DNA of 30,532 nucleotides from Chara braunii (lineage: Eukaryota > Streptophyta > Charophyceae > Charales > Characeae), in NCBI GenBank assembly GCA_003427395.1, contig BFEA01000071.1, forward strand, positions 3,152,998 to 3,183,529, given 5' to 3'. Each line of letters opens with the position of its first letter. The first letter of the stretch is position 1. Positions 1 through 10,403 of this stretch are shown piece after piece. The position numbers were made by a program, and so were the translations under genes. Under the pieces are notes generated by a model, which had not been told where the DNA came from, made no database searches, and worked only from the letters and a program-made list of their open reading frames with translations.

Positions 1-897
1 CCAACTTGAGAGTCCTCTCCTTGGTGAGGTGTCGTGAGCGCGCTACCTTGAGAGATGACAATCTTCCCGGAAGCATCTGGAAGGAGAAAGGGCGGTGCCT
101 CTGAAGGGCCCTGGTCGAAGCACTGGGTCACGGTCACCATGCCAACCCATAGGGAGTAGTGCACGCATGCGATGGCTGCTGTCCTGTTTTGGCACTTGCT
201 GCGCTCAGATAGAAGTCTTGCCAAGTGTGCCAGCCTTGTATGAGACGCTTACCAAACCGTCTATAAACATTTCTGGTTGGGTACTCGGTATGATTCTGGC
301 TGTGATCGTCGTTCTGACTGCGACGTTAAAGAATTCCTGAAGAGATGGGGGCGCTTTTAATAATCCTCCCGATCAGCCAGATCATCTGGGTGTAAGGCTC
401 GTTTCCGTACGAGGGTAAATAAGAGTGGGCTGGCTGGCTTACTTGGCACTGACTTGGGCACAGGGGTGGGCCGATACACACACGAAAACACTGCTTTGCT
501 CAAGATGCTGTTCGATATGTTGGATTGAGGGGAGGGTAGGTTCCAATTGGAGCTCAACTGTGTACACAACTATACCCATCAATCATACATCTGCTACATT
601 GTCTTTTTGTACCTTTGATTAGTTGGTTGACGGACTGCTAACCTCACAGACAGATTAGTGTAGGACTGTTGTATGCTGCCATAGCCAGTTTTAACTAATG
701 CTGTTGTAAGTGAACCAATCAGGGTGCATCTAGACTATGTAGACAATCTGTGTGAATGTTGTAGACATGCCACTTGATTCGGTATAGTAGGGAACTCGCC
801 GGACACAACTATTTATAGAAAATTACGTGCCGGTCAGATACATGCTGCGGTAGGATTCCATCAGGGGATTCTAGTGCAGATACTATATGCCTAACTA
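1..897. other. No gene recognised upstream of element 1 gag
   Basis: Only short unconvincing reading frames are present on either strand. This is where the 5' LTR and primer-binding site of element 1 should lie, but I find no tract resembling the 3'-terminal tRNA-iMet complement and no sequence that repeats the presumed 3' LTR starting near 6451. A TATA-like tract (TATTTATAGAA) sits near 808-818, about 80 bp before the gag start. The 5' LTR is therefore either outside the window, replaced, or too diverged to see. Confidence 0.5.
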
Positions 898-2754
898 ATG
901 AGTGGGTCAGACCCTGTTGATGATAGAGATGACATTAGGAGACTAACACGTGCAGGGGCATTAAGGGTACCGCACGTGTTCCAGGCCTTAGATCCGGGAG
1001 AAGAAAGACGGGTACGTAGAGCCCGTGCGCTAGCAGCGGGGATAGCAACAGCAAACGCAGCAGCTAGAGAGCAGGCAACAGCAGCCAGAGCAGCAGCGAT
1101 GGCTAATGGCGCAAGCTCTGCTGCGTCATCATCTGCGTCCTCGTCAGGGACTAATGGGGGCCAGTTGGGAATGCCAACGAGTTCCACAAGTTCCTCGGGC
1201 CCTTTCGGTTCCACAGGATCTAGACAGTCTTCTAGTCAAATGGCGGGCGCGCAGTTCAGCCCGTTGACCCCGCGTCAGAGGGAGCTCAGAGAGATCCAGC
1301 AGGTCGAGATGCTCCGCCGTAAGTTAGAACAGGACCTGAAAGAAGCTACCGATAGAGAAAATGCGATGAAAACTAGAGCAGCCAGGCTTGAAACTTTAGA
1401 GGCTGACAAGGCTGAATTAGAGGGCTTGGATGAGTCAGCATTGACTGACCCGCTGAAAGTATTGTAGAAGAATATGTTGTCATTACACGCACATGTGAAC
1501 AACAAATTAGACTTCATGCAGAGCACTCTAGACCAGATCCTGGATGCGTTGACAAAGCCAGGATTCCGGCCACCAGCACAATCGTCGTTGCCGTTATCGG
1601 CGATGTCAGGCCCCTTTCCGGTTCAAGCTGGCACACAGCCAAGTGGCACATCTGCAGCAGCCGCACAGACTGTTGCATCTCCTTCTTCGGGTCCAGCGGT
1701 GGTTGCTACACCACCACAACAGGTTAGTCCTCAACAAGGACAACCGCAGGGTCAATGGTATCCTAAGATCCCAATAAAACCACCTCTTGCCTTCTCAGGC
1801 GAGGGAAAGGGCGAAGAACTCAACACTTGGTTGAGAACAGTCACGGTTTGGGTGAAGGCCAAGAGAACCTTGCTAGAGGACGAAGTGGTAACTGCGGCAT
1901 CTTACCTGGAGGGTAAGGCAGCCAAATGGTTAGATGGTGTAGTTATAAAGGCCGGGTATGGGAGACGCATGGCGGACTGGGCTAAGTCTTTGACATTAGA
2001 CCAGTTCATGGAAATGGTAGAAGCTCGATGGCATAACCCAAAGGAGTCTCAAAAGGCCACTGATGCCATTAACAAACTAGACCAATGCAAGTTCAGGTCA
2101 GTTAGAGAGCTTACGACTACCGTTGAGAGCCTGATCCTTGTCCCAGGCATCAACTACAGCGATCAGTTCCTATTGACTACGTTTGTCAGATGTCTCCCAG
2201 AGAACATTAGGAACTTGCTAGCCAGCGAGGCACGCACTGAGTACCACTCGTTTGAGACACTGTCTAGGAAAGCCTTAGACTTGGAGGCCATGCTAGGCAT
2301 TGCTCAACCCACCTCAGGGAATGACTCAAAGAAGAAGAAGAGTCCTCAGGAGTGGAAGAAGAAGGGGGCGAAGTTGATGATGGTTGAGTCTGATGGGACT
2401 CAAACTGAGATCGATGAGCTCTCTGACCTGATGGACTACTCAGAGTATGACGGCGAGGAGGTAGCTGAGGGTAGCACCCTCGCCGCGGTAGTTAAGACTA
2501 AGTCGGCAGGCCGAGGGAAGGGCCAGCCTAGGGGTCAAGGGAAGGCTGCCTCCAATCAGACCAAGCAGGTTGAGTGGGTAAAGGCAGGTCTTGAACAAGA
2601 CGTGTGGCGTGACCGTTGAACGCGTGGTGCTTGTATTAACTGCGGGGAATACGAACACTCGCAATACAAGTGCCAGAACACTAAGGTTACGCAGAAGGTA
2701 GCTCCAAAGATAGGGGCAACCTACTCCCAGGCTTCTAGCTCGGGAAACGCATAG
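898..2754 (+). pseudogene. gag: Gag polyprotein of element 1, two internal stops
   Basis: Gag is the structural protein that packages element RNA into virus-like particles. The N-terminal 190 codons are Ala/Ser-rich and then charged and coiled-coil-like. From about codon 290 there is a retrotransposon Gag core (PLAFSGEGKGEELNTWL onward, with conserved Trp and Leu spacing). A zinc knuckle of the form C-x2-C-x4-H-x4-C lies at 2632-2673, followed by the natural end, a TAG at 2752. One frame runs the whole length but is broken by TAG at 1465 and TGA at 2617; the second cuts off the zinc knuckle. Both stops are explained by one C-to-T change (CAG or CGA before). ATG 898 is chosen because it is the first ATG of the open frame. 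Confidence 0.85.
2742..2748 (+). promoter_or_regulatory. Candidate -1 ribosomal frameshift site (GGGAAAC) between gag and pol
   Basis: In the gag frame the sequence reads G GGA AAC followed by GCA and the gag stop TAG, an exact X XXY YYZ slippery heptamer. A one-base backward slip enters the pol frame. The pol frame is closed by a TAG at 2736, so the two frames overlap only for about 13 bases, and the heptamer lies inside that gap. The same heptamer is a known gag-pro shift site in some retroviruses. A weak interleaved pairing (GGC 2755-2757 with GCC 2772-2774; GAAG 2763-2766 with CTTC 2776-2779) starts six bases downstream and could form a small pseudoknot; that part is speculative. Confidence 0.72.
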
Positions 2755-2787
2755 GGCCAGTGGAAGTATTAGCCGCTTCGACTCAAG

Positions 2788-2819
2788 ATGAAGTGGGATT
2801 GATACCTTCCCCACTTCAT
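2788..2819 (+). other. Perfect 10-bp stem-loop downstream of the slippery site
   Basis: ATGAAGTGGG at 2788-2797 is exactly complementary to CCCACTTCAT at 2810-2819, with a 12-base loop. It begins 39 bases after the heptamer, farther than the usual 5-9 base spacer of a stimulatory structure, so a role in frameshifting is uncertain. Confidence 0.5.
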
Positions 2820-4391
2820 GACAAGGCCAAGGCTAATGACCCCTTAGTCACCCCGCAGACACAACTAAACCAAACTATGCTCTGTACGTTAGATGTGTTT
2901 GAAGCCTTAGAAGACTTAGAGAATGAGTGGTCAAACAAGGACCCTCGTGAGTCTTGGGTGGCACTAAGGAAAGGTCCTAGAGGGGAACATTTCGTGGTGG
3001 AGGTCGATGTAGGAGGCCGCAAATGTGGTGCCTTCATAGACATAGGCTCCACGCGAAATTACATACGTCGTGACTGTTTGGAAAGGCTGCACCTACAGGA
3101 CCGGGTACGGCACCTTAGTAGACCTGTAGCATCTACTTTGGCCAATAAGGAGCGCATGATTGTAACGGACTACATCAAGGATGTAGTCTGTACCTTCTCC
3201 TATGGAGGAGGGGAGCTTAACCATAAGATCTCGTTTTTTGTTAGCGACGACCTACCATTTGACATGTTGCTAGGCATGTACTACCTCGAAGTTGCTAAGC
3301 CACAGTTCAACTGGGATAAGAACATGCTCAAGCATAAGTTGCCCGATGGCCGAACTGTCAGATTGACTAAGTTCAAGGCTATTAGTATTATAAATACCTA
3401 TGGCTGCTTGTGCGCATCAGCGTTCTACAATTACTACAAGCAAAATAAAGAGGAGGGTATGTACCTTGTTTACGTCTCTGAGAAGGGGGAGGCCGTTAAA
3501 ACACCCCCAGAGATAGAACGCGTCGTTGCTAAGTTCCCTGATCTGTTCGAGGAGCCCACAAGAGTTGTTGAAAGGGAAGTCGTCCACGCTATAGAAATCA
3601 TTCCAGGGAGTAAGACCCCAAAGGGAAGGATCTATAGGATGGCCCCCGCCGAGTTAGATGAACTTCGGCGACAGCTTAAGGAGCTGACAGAGAAGGGTTG
3701 GATTCGGCCTAGTACTTCCCCTTACGGATCACCCGTTCTATTCGTACCGAAGAAGGGGGGTACTTTGAGGATGTGCATTGACTATAGAGGCCTCAATGCC
3801 ATCACTATGAAGAACGCAGAGCCTCTACCTCGCATAGACGACCTATTGGATAGGGTGCAGGGATGCAAGTACTATAGTAAGATAGACTTGAAATCCGGAT
3901 ATCACCAGATCGCAATAAGACCTGAGGACCAACGCAAGACAACTTTTCAGACGCGTTATGGTCTGTATGAGTTTGTAGTGATGCCCTTCGGTCTTTGTAA
4001 TGCGCCGGGTACGTTCCAGCACGCTATGAATCGGATCTTCCATGACCATTTAGAGTTTGTCGTGGTCTACTTAGACGACATTCTGATCTTTAGTAAGTCT
4101 GCCGAGGAGCACGCAAAGCATGTTGAGACAGTTCTCTCACTCCTGCGACAGCACAAGTATAAGGTCAACTTAGAGAAGTGTGAGTTCGGTCGCACTAAGA
4201 TACTATACTTGGGTCATGAAGTATCCGCGGAGGGAATTAGGGCAGAAGATGCGAAGGTGGCTAGTATTCGAGACTGGCCACGACCTCAGACAGTCACTGA
4301 GGTCAGGTCATTCTTAGGAATGTGCGGCTACTATAGAAACTTCATTAAGAACTATTCTACAGTCGCCTCTCCTTTGACTGATCTAACTTGA

Positions 4392-4976
4392 CTTGACACA
4401 CCGTGGGACTGGAGTGATGAGTGCGAGGGTGCTTTCAAGAGATTGAAGCATGCACTCATGAATCATGAGGTCCTCATGGTTCTCGATCCGTAGAAGCCAT
4501 TCATAGTAACCACTGACGCAAGCCAATACGGCATTGGCGCAGTGCTGGGTCAGCAGGATGGGAAAAAGTTGAGACCGATTGAGTACATGAGTAAGAAGAT
4601 GCCATCGAAGAAGTTGGCTAAGTCCACCTACGAAAGGGAACTCTATGCTCTCTATAAGGCACTTGTCCATTGGAGACACTTCCTTTTGGGAAGGTTCTTC
4701 TATCTGAGGACTGATCATCAGACCCTCAAATGGATCAAGACTCAACCGGCTCTTTCTGATGCACTCANGCGATGGATTGAGGTCATAGACCAATATGACT
4801 TCAAGCTTGAGTACCTGAAGGGAGAGTACAACAAGGTTGCAAACGCGCTATCCCGTAGAGCAGACTACCTAGGTGCGCTAGTTTCTGACTTTGGCGTATC
4901 TAATGAAGTAACTCAATCATTGGTGGGAGCCTATCAGAAAGACCCTGTCACGATGGACATCATCCGCAAACTTTAG
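4392..4976 (+). pseudogene. pol: Pol of element 1, part 2: RNase H
   Basis: The segment continues the RT frame. RNase H motifs are present: TTDASQYGIGAVL, then YERELYAL, then RTDHQTLKW, ending with a tail that reads VANALSRR where the family normally has VADALSR. The last acidic position is thus Asn (codon 4842-4844), a G-to-A change. TAG at 4491 interrupts the domain start and TAG at 4974 separates it from integrase. One N at 4768 leaves a residue unknown. RNase H removes RNA from the RNA-DNA hybrid and trims the polypurine primer. Confidence 0.9.
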
Positions 4977-6419
4977 GCAAAAGACAAGGCCACAGAAAGG
5001 GAGTTTGTGATGGTGGATGGGCTAATCTATCTTGATAAGGCCGGAATACAGAGATTGGTAGTTCCATCTAGTGAGCAGTTGCGTAGTTTATTTTTAGGCG
5101 AATGTCATGACGCAATTGGGCACTTTGGCTACAAGAAGACGAGTGCTAACTTAGTACAACGATTTTGGTGGCCCCGAATGCTAGATGACGCAAAGAAGTA
5201 TGTGGAGACCTGCCAGATCTGTCAGCGGGACAAGCCGCGAACTCAAGCACCGCTTGGGTTGTTAAAGCCTTTACCTATTCCTGATGGTCCAGGATTGAGT
5301 GTTTGCATGGATTTCATGGACACCCTAGTGACCAGCAAGAGTGGTAAGAGGCACATTTTCGTCATCATCGACCGATTCACCAAGTACGCTAGACTAATAC
5401 CAATGCCAGAGACAGCCAGGACAAAATATGTTATCAAGTTGTTCAAGGACAACTGGGTGCGGGACTTTGGATTACCAAAGACTATCGTTAGTGATAGAGA
5501 CGTCCGATTCACAAGTGAGCTATGGAAGAAGACTGCGGAACAAATGGGCAGTCAACTTCAAATGACTTTAGGGAATCATCCCGAAGCCAACGGACAAGCC
5601 GAACAGATGAATAGAGTTGTACAGCACTTGCTGAGGCATTACATCAAGCCCAGCCAAGATGATTGGGATGAGCAGTTGCCACTCATCGCCAGTTTGTACA
5701 ACAATGTTGTGCATAGCAGCACCGGTGTGAGTCCTAACCAGCTACACTTGGGATGGAAGCCTAGATCCGTGTTAGACTTCCTCCTACCTGAAAACCGACC
5801 TGCTGCAACCCCAGGCACACTGGANTATGGTGTGCAGTATGAGAAGTTGCTGCAAGAAGCTGTCGAGCACATGAAGAAAGCTCAGCAAGCAATGATTGCT
5901 TCTGAGAATCAACATCGTAGACAGTCCACATTTCAGGTAGGGGAACGTGTCAAGGTCAAGGCTAGCGAGCTAGGACAGGAATTCGGAGTCTCCCGCAAAC
6001 TAATGCCTCAATACTTTGGTCCCTGGGAAGTCCTAGATATAGTTGGAGATGAGATGGATGGTCCCACTTACGTCATTCGTGTCCCTGGACACCTACGCAC
6101 TCACCCAGTCTTTCATGCCTCAAAGCTTGCACCTTTCGCTGAGACTGATCAATTCCCTTCCAGGAGATCGATGCTGCCCCCACCCATGGATGGACAAGTC
6201 GACATCGATGACATTGTGGATCACCGGGACATGCCTGTTACAAAGCCGTTGGGTCGAGGAAGACCTCCTAAACCCAAGAGAGAATATCTTGTCAGATTCA
6301 GGCATCACACGGATCCCAAAGAAGTTCGGTGGTTTACCAAGGAGGAACTGGTTGAGACAACTCCTCAGGCGGTGGCAGAATATGAAAGGAAGCTGAAAGG
6401 GAAGGCACCTGCGAAGTAA
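4977..6419 (+). pseudogene. pol: Pol of element 1, part 3: integrase with GPY/F-like module and chromodomain-like tail
   Basis: Integrase inserts the cDNA into host chromatin. The zinc-binding HHCC domain is intact (H-x4-H, then CQICQ). The catalytic triad has Asp at 5310, Asp at 5493 and Glu at 5601, spaced D-x60-D-x35-E. A GPY/F-like module follows (LMPQYFGPWEVLDIVG, then HPVFHASKLAPF). The last 60 residues, from REYLVRFRHHTDPKEVRWF onward, resemble a chromodomain, the module that in chromoviruses binds modified histone tails. No stop interrupts this 481-codon stretch, but it is cut off from upstream pol by TAG 4974. One N at 5825. Confidence 0.92.
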
Positions 6420-6442
6420 GCATCTCAGCGGCTTTCGAAGCT

Positions 6443-6450
6443 AAGGGGGA
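6443..6450 (+). other. Polypurine tract of element 1
   Basis: AAGGGGGA lies 23 bases after the pol stop and is followed at once by TG, as expected for the plus-strand primer at the edge of a 3' LTR. Confidence 0.65.
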
Positions 6451-7407
6451 TGGAATGTGAGGAATGAGCCCTCAAGAAAGGGCCTTGCCATGTTGTACAT
6501 GTTCTGGGCTAAGGCCCCAGCAAGCCTCGTGCCCGCCCTAAGTGAAGGCGGGCCAGTAAATCCACAAGAGCCCTCTGTGCCAACATTTCACAAAGTGGGG
6601 TTCATACAGTTGCAGCACGCCAGATTGGTTGGAGTGCACCGAGTCTCGGGTTTCAGTAAATGTTGAAAGCCCAGGGCCTCTGAGTTAGTTAGGCCTTGGG
6701 CACTTGAACGTGAGGCCGACAATGCATGTTGGGTATAGAGGCCGAAAATGCCAAAGGGAAATCGGCCCACTATCTGAATCTGGCCGCAGGCCTTGATGAA
6801 AGAGGCACAACTGTATTGCCCCGGGGGGCCAACTGTATCGGGCTGAGTTCAGCCTCTGGGCCCCGGTCACAGGCTGAAGGGAGGCCGCCCACACGCTGCA
6901 CTGACATATAGGCAAGCAGGGCGAGTGGGCAGGGATCTTGGCCAATGCTGGCATTGCGGGCACGCTGCGCGGATGCATGTGTGCTGCGCTATGCATGAGC
7001 AGCGCTGCGCTGAGAGGAAGCAGGCTAGCGCTAGGCGGTAGGGCGCTGCCTGCATGCAAGGCACTGGCGGCCATAGCCATGAGGGTGCAGGAGAGGTGAA
7101 GGGCGAAGGTGGTCTTCGGAGGTGAAGGGCGCTGTGTGGGTAACAAGGGAGAGTGTGGGGAAGAGGACACGTACCTGGTGGAGGTGGTGGTCGNCATTGG
7201 TGTTGACATCATCACTCGCTNGTAGTCAAGTTGTCNNGTTGCTTTCATTGNTGTAGTTGTAGGATAGGCTGTAGAGTAGATAGGGCGNCTGGCGCCATTC
7301 ACAAGAGAGAGCTACATTTGGGTTATGCTGTTGGTGTTGCCCTGTTGGGCATGGACATTGACTCACTATTCTTTTGTATCATTCTCAATTGGATGGTTAC
7401 TCGGTTA
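6451..7407 (+). repeat. Probable 3' LTR of element 1 and its remnant, no gene
   Basis: It begins TGGAATGTGAGG right after the polypurine tract, so the first few hundred bases are most simply the 3' LTR of element 1. No matching 5' copy is in the window, and no CA end can be fixed. The interval is rich in short GGCC/GCGC runs, carries several N bases at about 7193-7288, and ends where homology to the downstream LTR of element 2 begins. I see no convincing coding sequence. Confidence 0.45.
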
Positions 7408-8084
7408 CTCAGGATTTGTGGATGCTGGATTTGTCATTATCGATACTCACTTTCCGCCTTACTCGGTATAATTGCCCTTTAACGAGCTGATCGTCATTCC
7501 GTGGACGGCAGTGGAACCCCACTGGCCTCGCACCCTGTGCACTGAGTGCCAGCATTTTGAGCGCTACGAATCCAAGGGTTTTCACTACCGTATACAGAAC
7601 GACGACGAACATAGAGAAAGAGCCACACGACTGAGACCCTCCACGTCGGACTCAGAACTGACCAGCGAGCGACGCCGTGACTTAATACGCAAGCGAGACA
7701 CGCGAAGCGTGCCGAAGCCTTTTNTCGGACTCAGAACTGACCAGCGAGCGACGCCGTGACTTAATACGCAAGCGAGACACGCGAAGCGTGCCGAAGCCTT
7801 TTTGCTCTAAACGAAGGGCCGTAGCACGGTGGGAAGTACGACAATACTTTTTGGATTGAGTTTGTATTCCTCTCTCCTTTCGCGCCAAATTTGCGCGCGC
7901 ATTTTGCAACGCGTGAAAAGCAACCAACTCACTTCATCGGACTGTCACGGGGGATTTCAGTTCTGTCTGTGTCCCCACACTCAATTTCCAAAAATCCTTG
8001 GCACACCCCCATCTTGCTGTTTTTTTGGGCCTCTTTTCCCCACACTCAACACTCCGAACGGAAGACAGCACCGGGGCGTGAGGT
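7408..8084 (+). repeat. 5' LTR of element 2 (3' portion, probably 5'-truncated)
   Basis: It aligns without gaps to 18660-19336, offset 11252, with 18 mismatches in 677 bases, of which 17 are transitions. It does not begin with TG at the homology edge, so the true left end of the LTR may have been lost here. The right end is fixed by the primer-binding site at 8085. The reading frame that is open in the downstream copy is broken here by a TAA (TTA to TAA). Confidence 0.88.
7646..7803 (+). repeat. 79-bp tandem duplication with hairpin inside the 5' LTR
   Basis: Two head-to-tail units start with TCGGACTCAG at 7646 and 7725 and end in a T run. Each contains CACGC-GAA-GCGTG, a short perfect hairpin. 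An N at 7724 marks the junction; by alignment to the second unit it is a T. The same duplication, with an N at the same place, occurs in the 3' LTR. Confidence 0.9.
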
Positions 8085-8097
8085 TGGTATCGGAGCC
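8085..8097 (+). other. Primer-binding site of element 2 (tRNA-iMet type)
   Basis: TGGTATCGGAGCC directly follows the LTR. It differs at one base from the usual plant tRNA-iMet complement TGGTATCAGAGC over the first 12 bases. Minus-strand cDNA synthesis would start here. Confidence 0.8.
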
Positions 8098-8214
8098 GAC
8101 ACGTGTCGGTAATGACAATAGTGAGACGAGCTGGCGAGAGGAAGAGCCGCTAAACAACCTAACCGCCTCAGTCCACCGGTCACTAGGCAAAGATCTGCCG
8201 AAGCCCGACCGAAG

Positions 8215-9262
8215 ATGCCTATGGGCGAAGCCAATGGAGCGCCTCCGCGGGTGATGGTAAGCATCCCCGCCACTTTTCCCTTCTATCCTAACTACACTCA
8301 CCCGGAGGCATGGCTTGAAGGACCTTCCTCGCGTCCTCACCTTGCTGCGTCGAAACACTGCGCACGATTGGTTTAGAAGACACAGGTGGGTAGATTGGGA
8401 TACCTTCAAACAAGCGTTCTTGGCACGGTTTGACGCGGTCAGTGAAGATGCTGCCTGGTTTGTACTAAAAACTCGTCCACAAGAACCTGGGGAATTACTA
8501 CCCGATTTTGTGGATCGATTTCAGACCGCCTTAGACAAATCAGGGCGGGAAGAGAACGCGGCTCGAGATTTGTTCATCGATCACCTTCGTAATCCCGAGC
8601 TGAAGGCGAAACTGCAGAAAAAGGCCCCTCCCAAGACCAACCAGCTGTCAGTCAACATACCCAAAGCCCTCGAATTGGATCTGTTGGATACACGTAAATA
8701 CATCCGACAGGGAGAAGAAGATATATCGGATACAATCCAAGATGTGGCGGCCAAGAAGCGATTTTGGCTCAGAGCGGTAGAACGATTCTACCCCCGGCCC
8801 GATCATGATTACTAGGACGGCCCTATCCCGGAGCCCTCCTTGTCTCATCCCCTACTCCTCTCAAGACCGCCTCCCCCTCCGAAGAACACGGTCATGACCC
8901 AGGAAACCGCCTCGGTCCCCATCACCAACCTGCACTTAGCTCAGATGATCCACACTGCCACAACTAAACAATCCGAATGGATTAATAACCTGTTGCAAAT
9001 GCAGGCTTCTCAAATGGACCGACTAGAACAGATCATGACCAAACTGGTAAAGGCTATTCTGGCCCCTCTCGCTCCGTTCCTGCTCAGTACCCGTTGCTTA
9101 CGGCTCCTCCCGCGGGTGGACCAGTTCACTCCGCCACTCCTCTGCAGGTGGCTAATCCAGCAGAAAGAGTCGAATGCTATAATTGCAAGCAGCCAGGACA
9201 TTTCGCTCGAGAATGCCCTCAGCCGAAACGCAACCAGCCGCCTCCTGCGGCCACACTCGTAG
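8215..9262 (+). pseudogene. gag: Gag of element 2, frame-disrupted
   Basis: ATG 8215 begins MPMGEANGAPPRVMV and leads to a FYPNYTHPEAWL segment, then the frame changes near 8320. The next frame carries a retrotransposon Gag core (RNTAHDWFRRHRWVDWDTF, then AFLARF and LPDFVDRFQ), interrupted by TAG 8813 (a CAG before one C-to-T change), and continues with a Pro-rich and Met/Gln-rich stretch. Near 9060 the frame changes again and leads to the zinc knuckle. The Gag core looks shorter than usual between HPEAWL and the TLLRRN helix, so a small deletion may accompany the first frame change. Confidence 0.75.
9175..9216 (+). other. Gag zinc knuckle of element 2
   Basis: CYNCKQPGHFAREC is a canonical C-x2-C-x4-H-x4-C knuckle, the RNA-binding motif at the Gag C-terminus. 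It lies in the same frame as the downstream protease, so gag and pol of this element appear to be one continuous frame here, unlike element 1. Confidence 0.93.
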
Positions 9263-9657
9263 CTTTGAACCAGGGACGAGTGGCCGCGGTATTAGAACAG
9301 GTAAGGGAGGCTTCCCCATTCATCATTGATCAGCCTCACTCGGGTGATCAAGGCGCATCCACGTCAGGATCCTCTGAAGCCGCGGATGTCGTCGATCCCA
9401 CCGAGTACCTCCAGCTGGCCGGACTGATCGGAGCAATTCGGCCCGCCAAAGAAGAGCTCGATTGGGTCGAACGAACATCGGAACCAGGACCTCAGTTTCA
9501 AACAGGAGAAATCGACCTCCTACAGACACTCAAACAGTTAGATATTCGAGTGCCAATCCCTGTAGGACATCTGCTGAGTATATCCGAGGCCGCGAATGAC
9601 AAGCTTCTACAACAGTGTCAAAAGAATCAGAAGCGCTTCACCTATCAGCGCGTTCAC

Positions 9658-9759
9658 CGTATGCTGAAAAAGAAGCAAGAAGACGAAAACGAAGGTGAAG
9701 CGCTTCTGAACCTCACTCGTATGCTGAAAAAGAAGCAAGAAGACGAAAACGAAGGTGAA
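9658..9759 (+). repeat. 60-bp in-frame tandem duplication in the gag-pol linker
   Basis: A 42-base stretch beginning CGTATGCTGAAAAAG recurs exactly at 60-bp spacing (9658 and 9718). The frame is kept, adding 20 residues. The exactness suggests a recent slippage event or a selected repeat. Confidence 0.9.
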
Positions 9760-10403
9760 CCCCCGCCCCCAGTAGTCACCACAAATGCACCTGAACCAGC
9801 CCGAATCGCAGCTATCTCCTATGCTGATAAAGATCACTTTGTACGAGTGCGATCGGTCCTATGGAAAAGCACGGAATGCGATTGTGAAGTCTGGGGCAAA
9901 CCTTTTGATGCACTGATTGATACCGGATCATCGGTAGTCGCCATCTCCTTGAACACAGTCCGAAAAACTGGACGATTGAACTCTATCCTTCCTCTACCTG
10001 GGAGGGATAACTACGTCTCGGCCGATGAGGAAGCCATGAATATCGTGGGAATCATCGAGAATGTCGCGATCAAGGTAGGTCGAGTGCATGTATTGGTAAA
10101 TGCGTTGGTCATTGACGTACATTCCTATTCAATATTGTTAGGATTACCCTGGGCGATGGCAGTAGGGGCTCGAGTCCATTTCGATTCAAGACAACTCATC
10201 CTCACTCAAACGGGAGGGAAACCTCAGACGCTCCCTCTCCGAATCTCCACCCGATCCCCACGGAAATATCCCGATATTGATCGGATAGGGGTGATCCAGA
10301 ATATTGAGAAAGCCCCCTCGAACTCAGAATACCTTGTGCGGGAAGACGAGTTCAATGAGCACCAGTACGAGGAAGAACTGAGTGCAATGCCCAGCCACGA
10401 AGA

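Larger units (their letters stand above)
2739..4391 (+). pseudogene. pol: Pol of element 1, part 1: protease and reverse transcriptase
   Basis: The frame opens just after a TAG at 2736 and has no required ATG, consistent with entry by frameshift from gag. The aspartic protease motif reads D-I-G-S-T at 3039-3053 instead of D-T/S-G, so the active site is damaged by one substitution. RT follows with CIDYRGLN, YSKIDLKSGYHQI, the MPFGL motif and the catalytic YLDD box at 4068-4079, ending in the SFLGMCGYYRNFI thumb/connection motif. A TGA at 4389 interrupts the frame just before RNase H; a CGA there would restore the family's usual basic residue. RT copies genomic RNA into cDNA in cytoplasmic particles. 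Confidence 0.92.
898..6450 (+). mobile_element. Ty3/gypsy chromovirus (element 1), degenerate copy
   Basis: Gag and pol are in the order gag, protease, RT, RNase H, integrase, chromodomain-like tail, which is the Ty3/gypsy (Metaviridae) order. The GPY/F-like module and an integrase tail ending in a YLVRF-type chromodomain place it among chromoviruses. The coding frame is colinear with no indels, but it carries five internal stops and two catalytic substitutions, so this copy cannot encode its own enzymes. A polypurine tract ends the internal region. LTRs cannot be paired inside the window. Confidence 0.88.

Noticed and set aside
898-4976. Reassigned stop codons (TAG/TGA read as amino acids) as the reason for long interrupted frames
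   Set aside because: TGA would have to mean Arg and TAG Gln, TAG and TGA also end frames normally here, and the 5' LTR still shows CGA where the 3' LTR shows TGA. Mutation is simpler.
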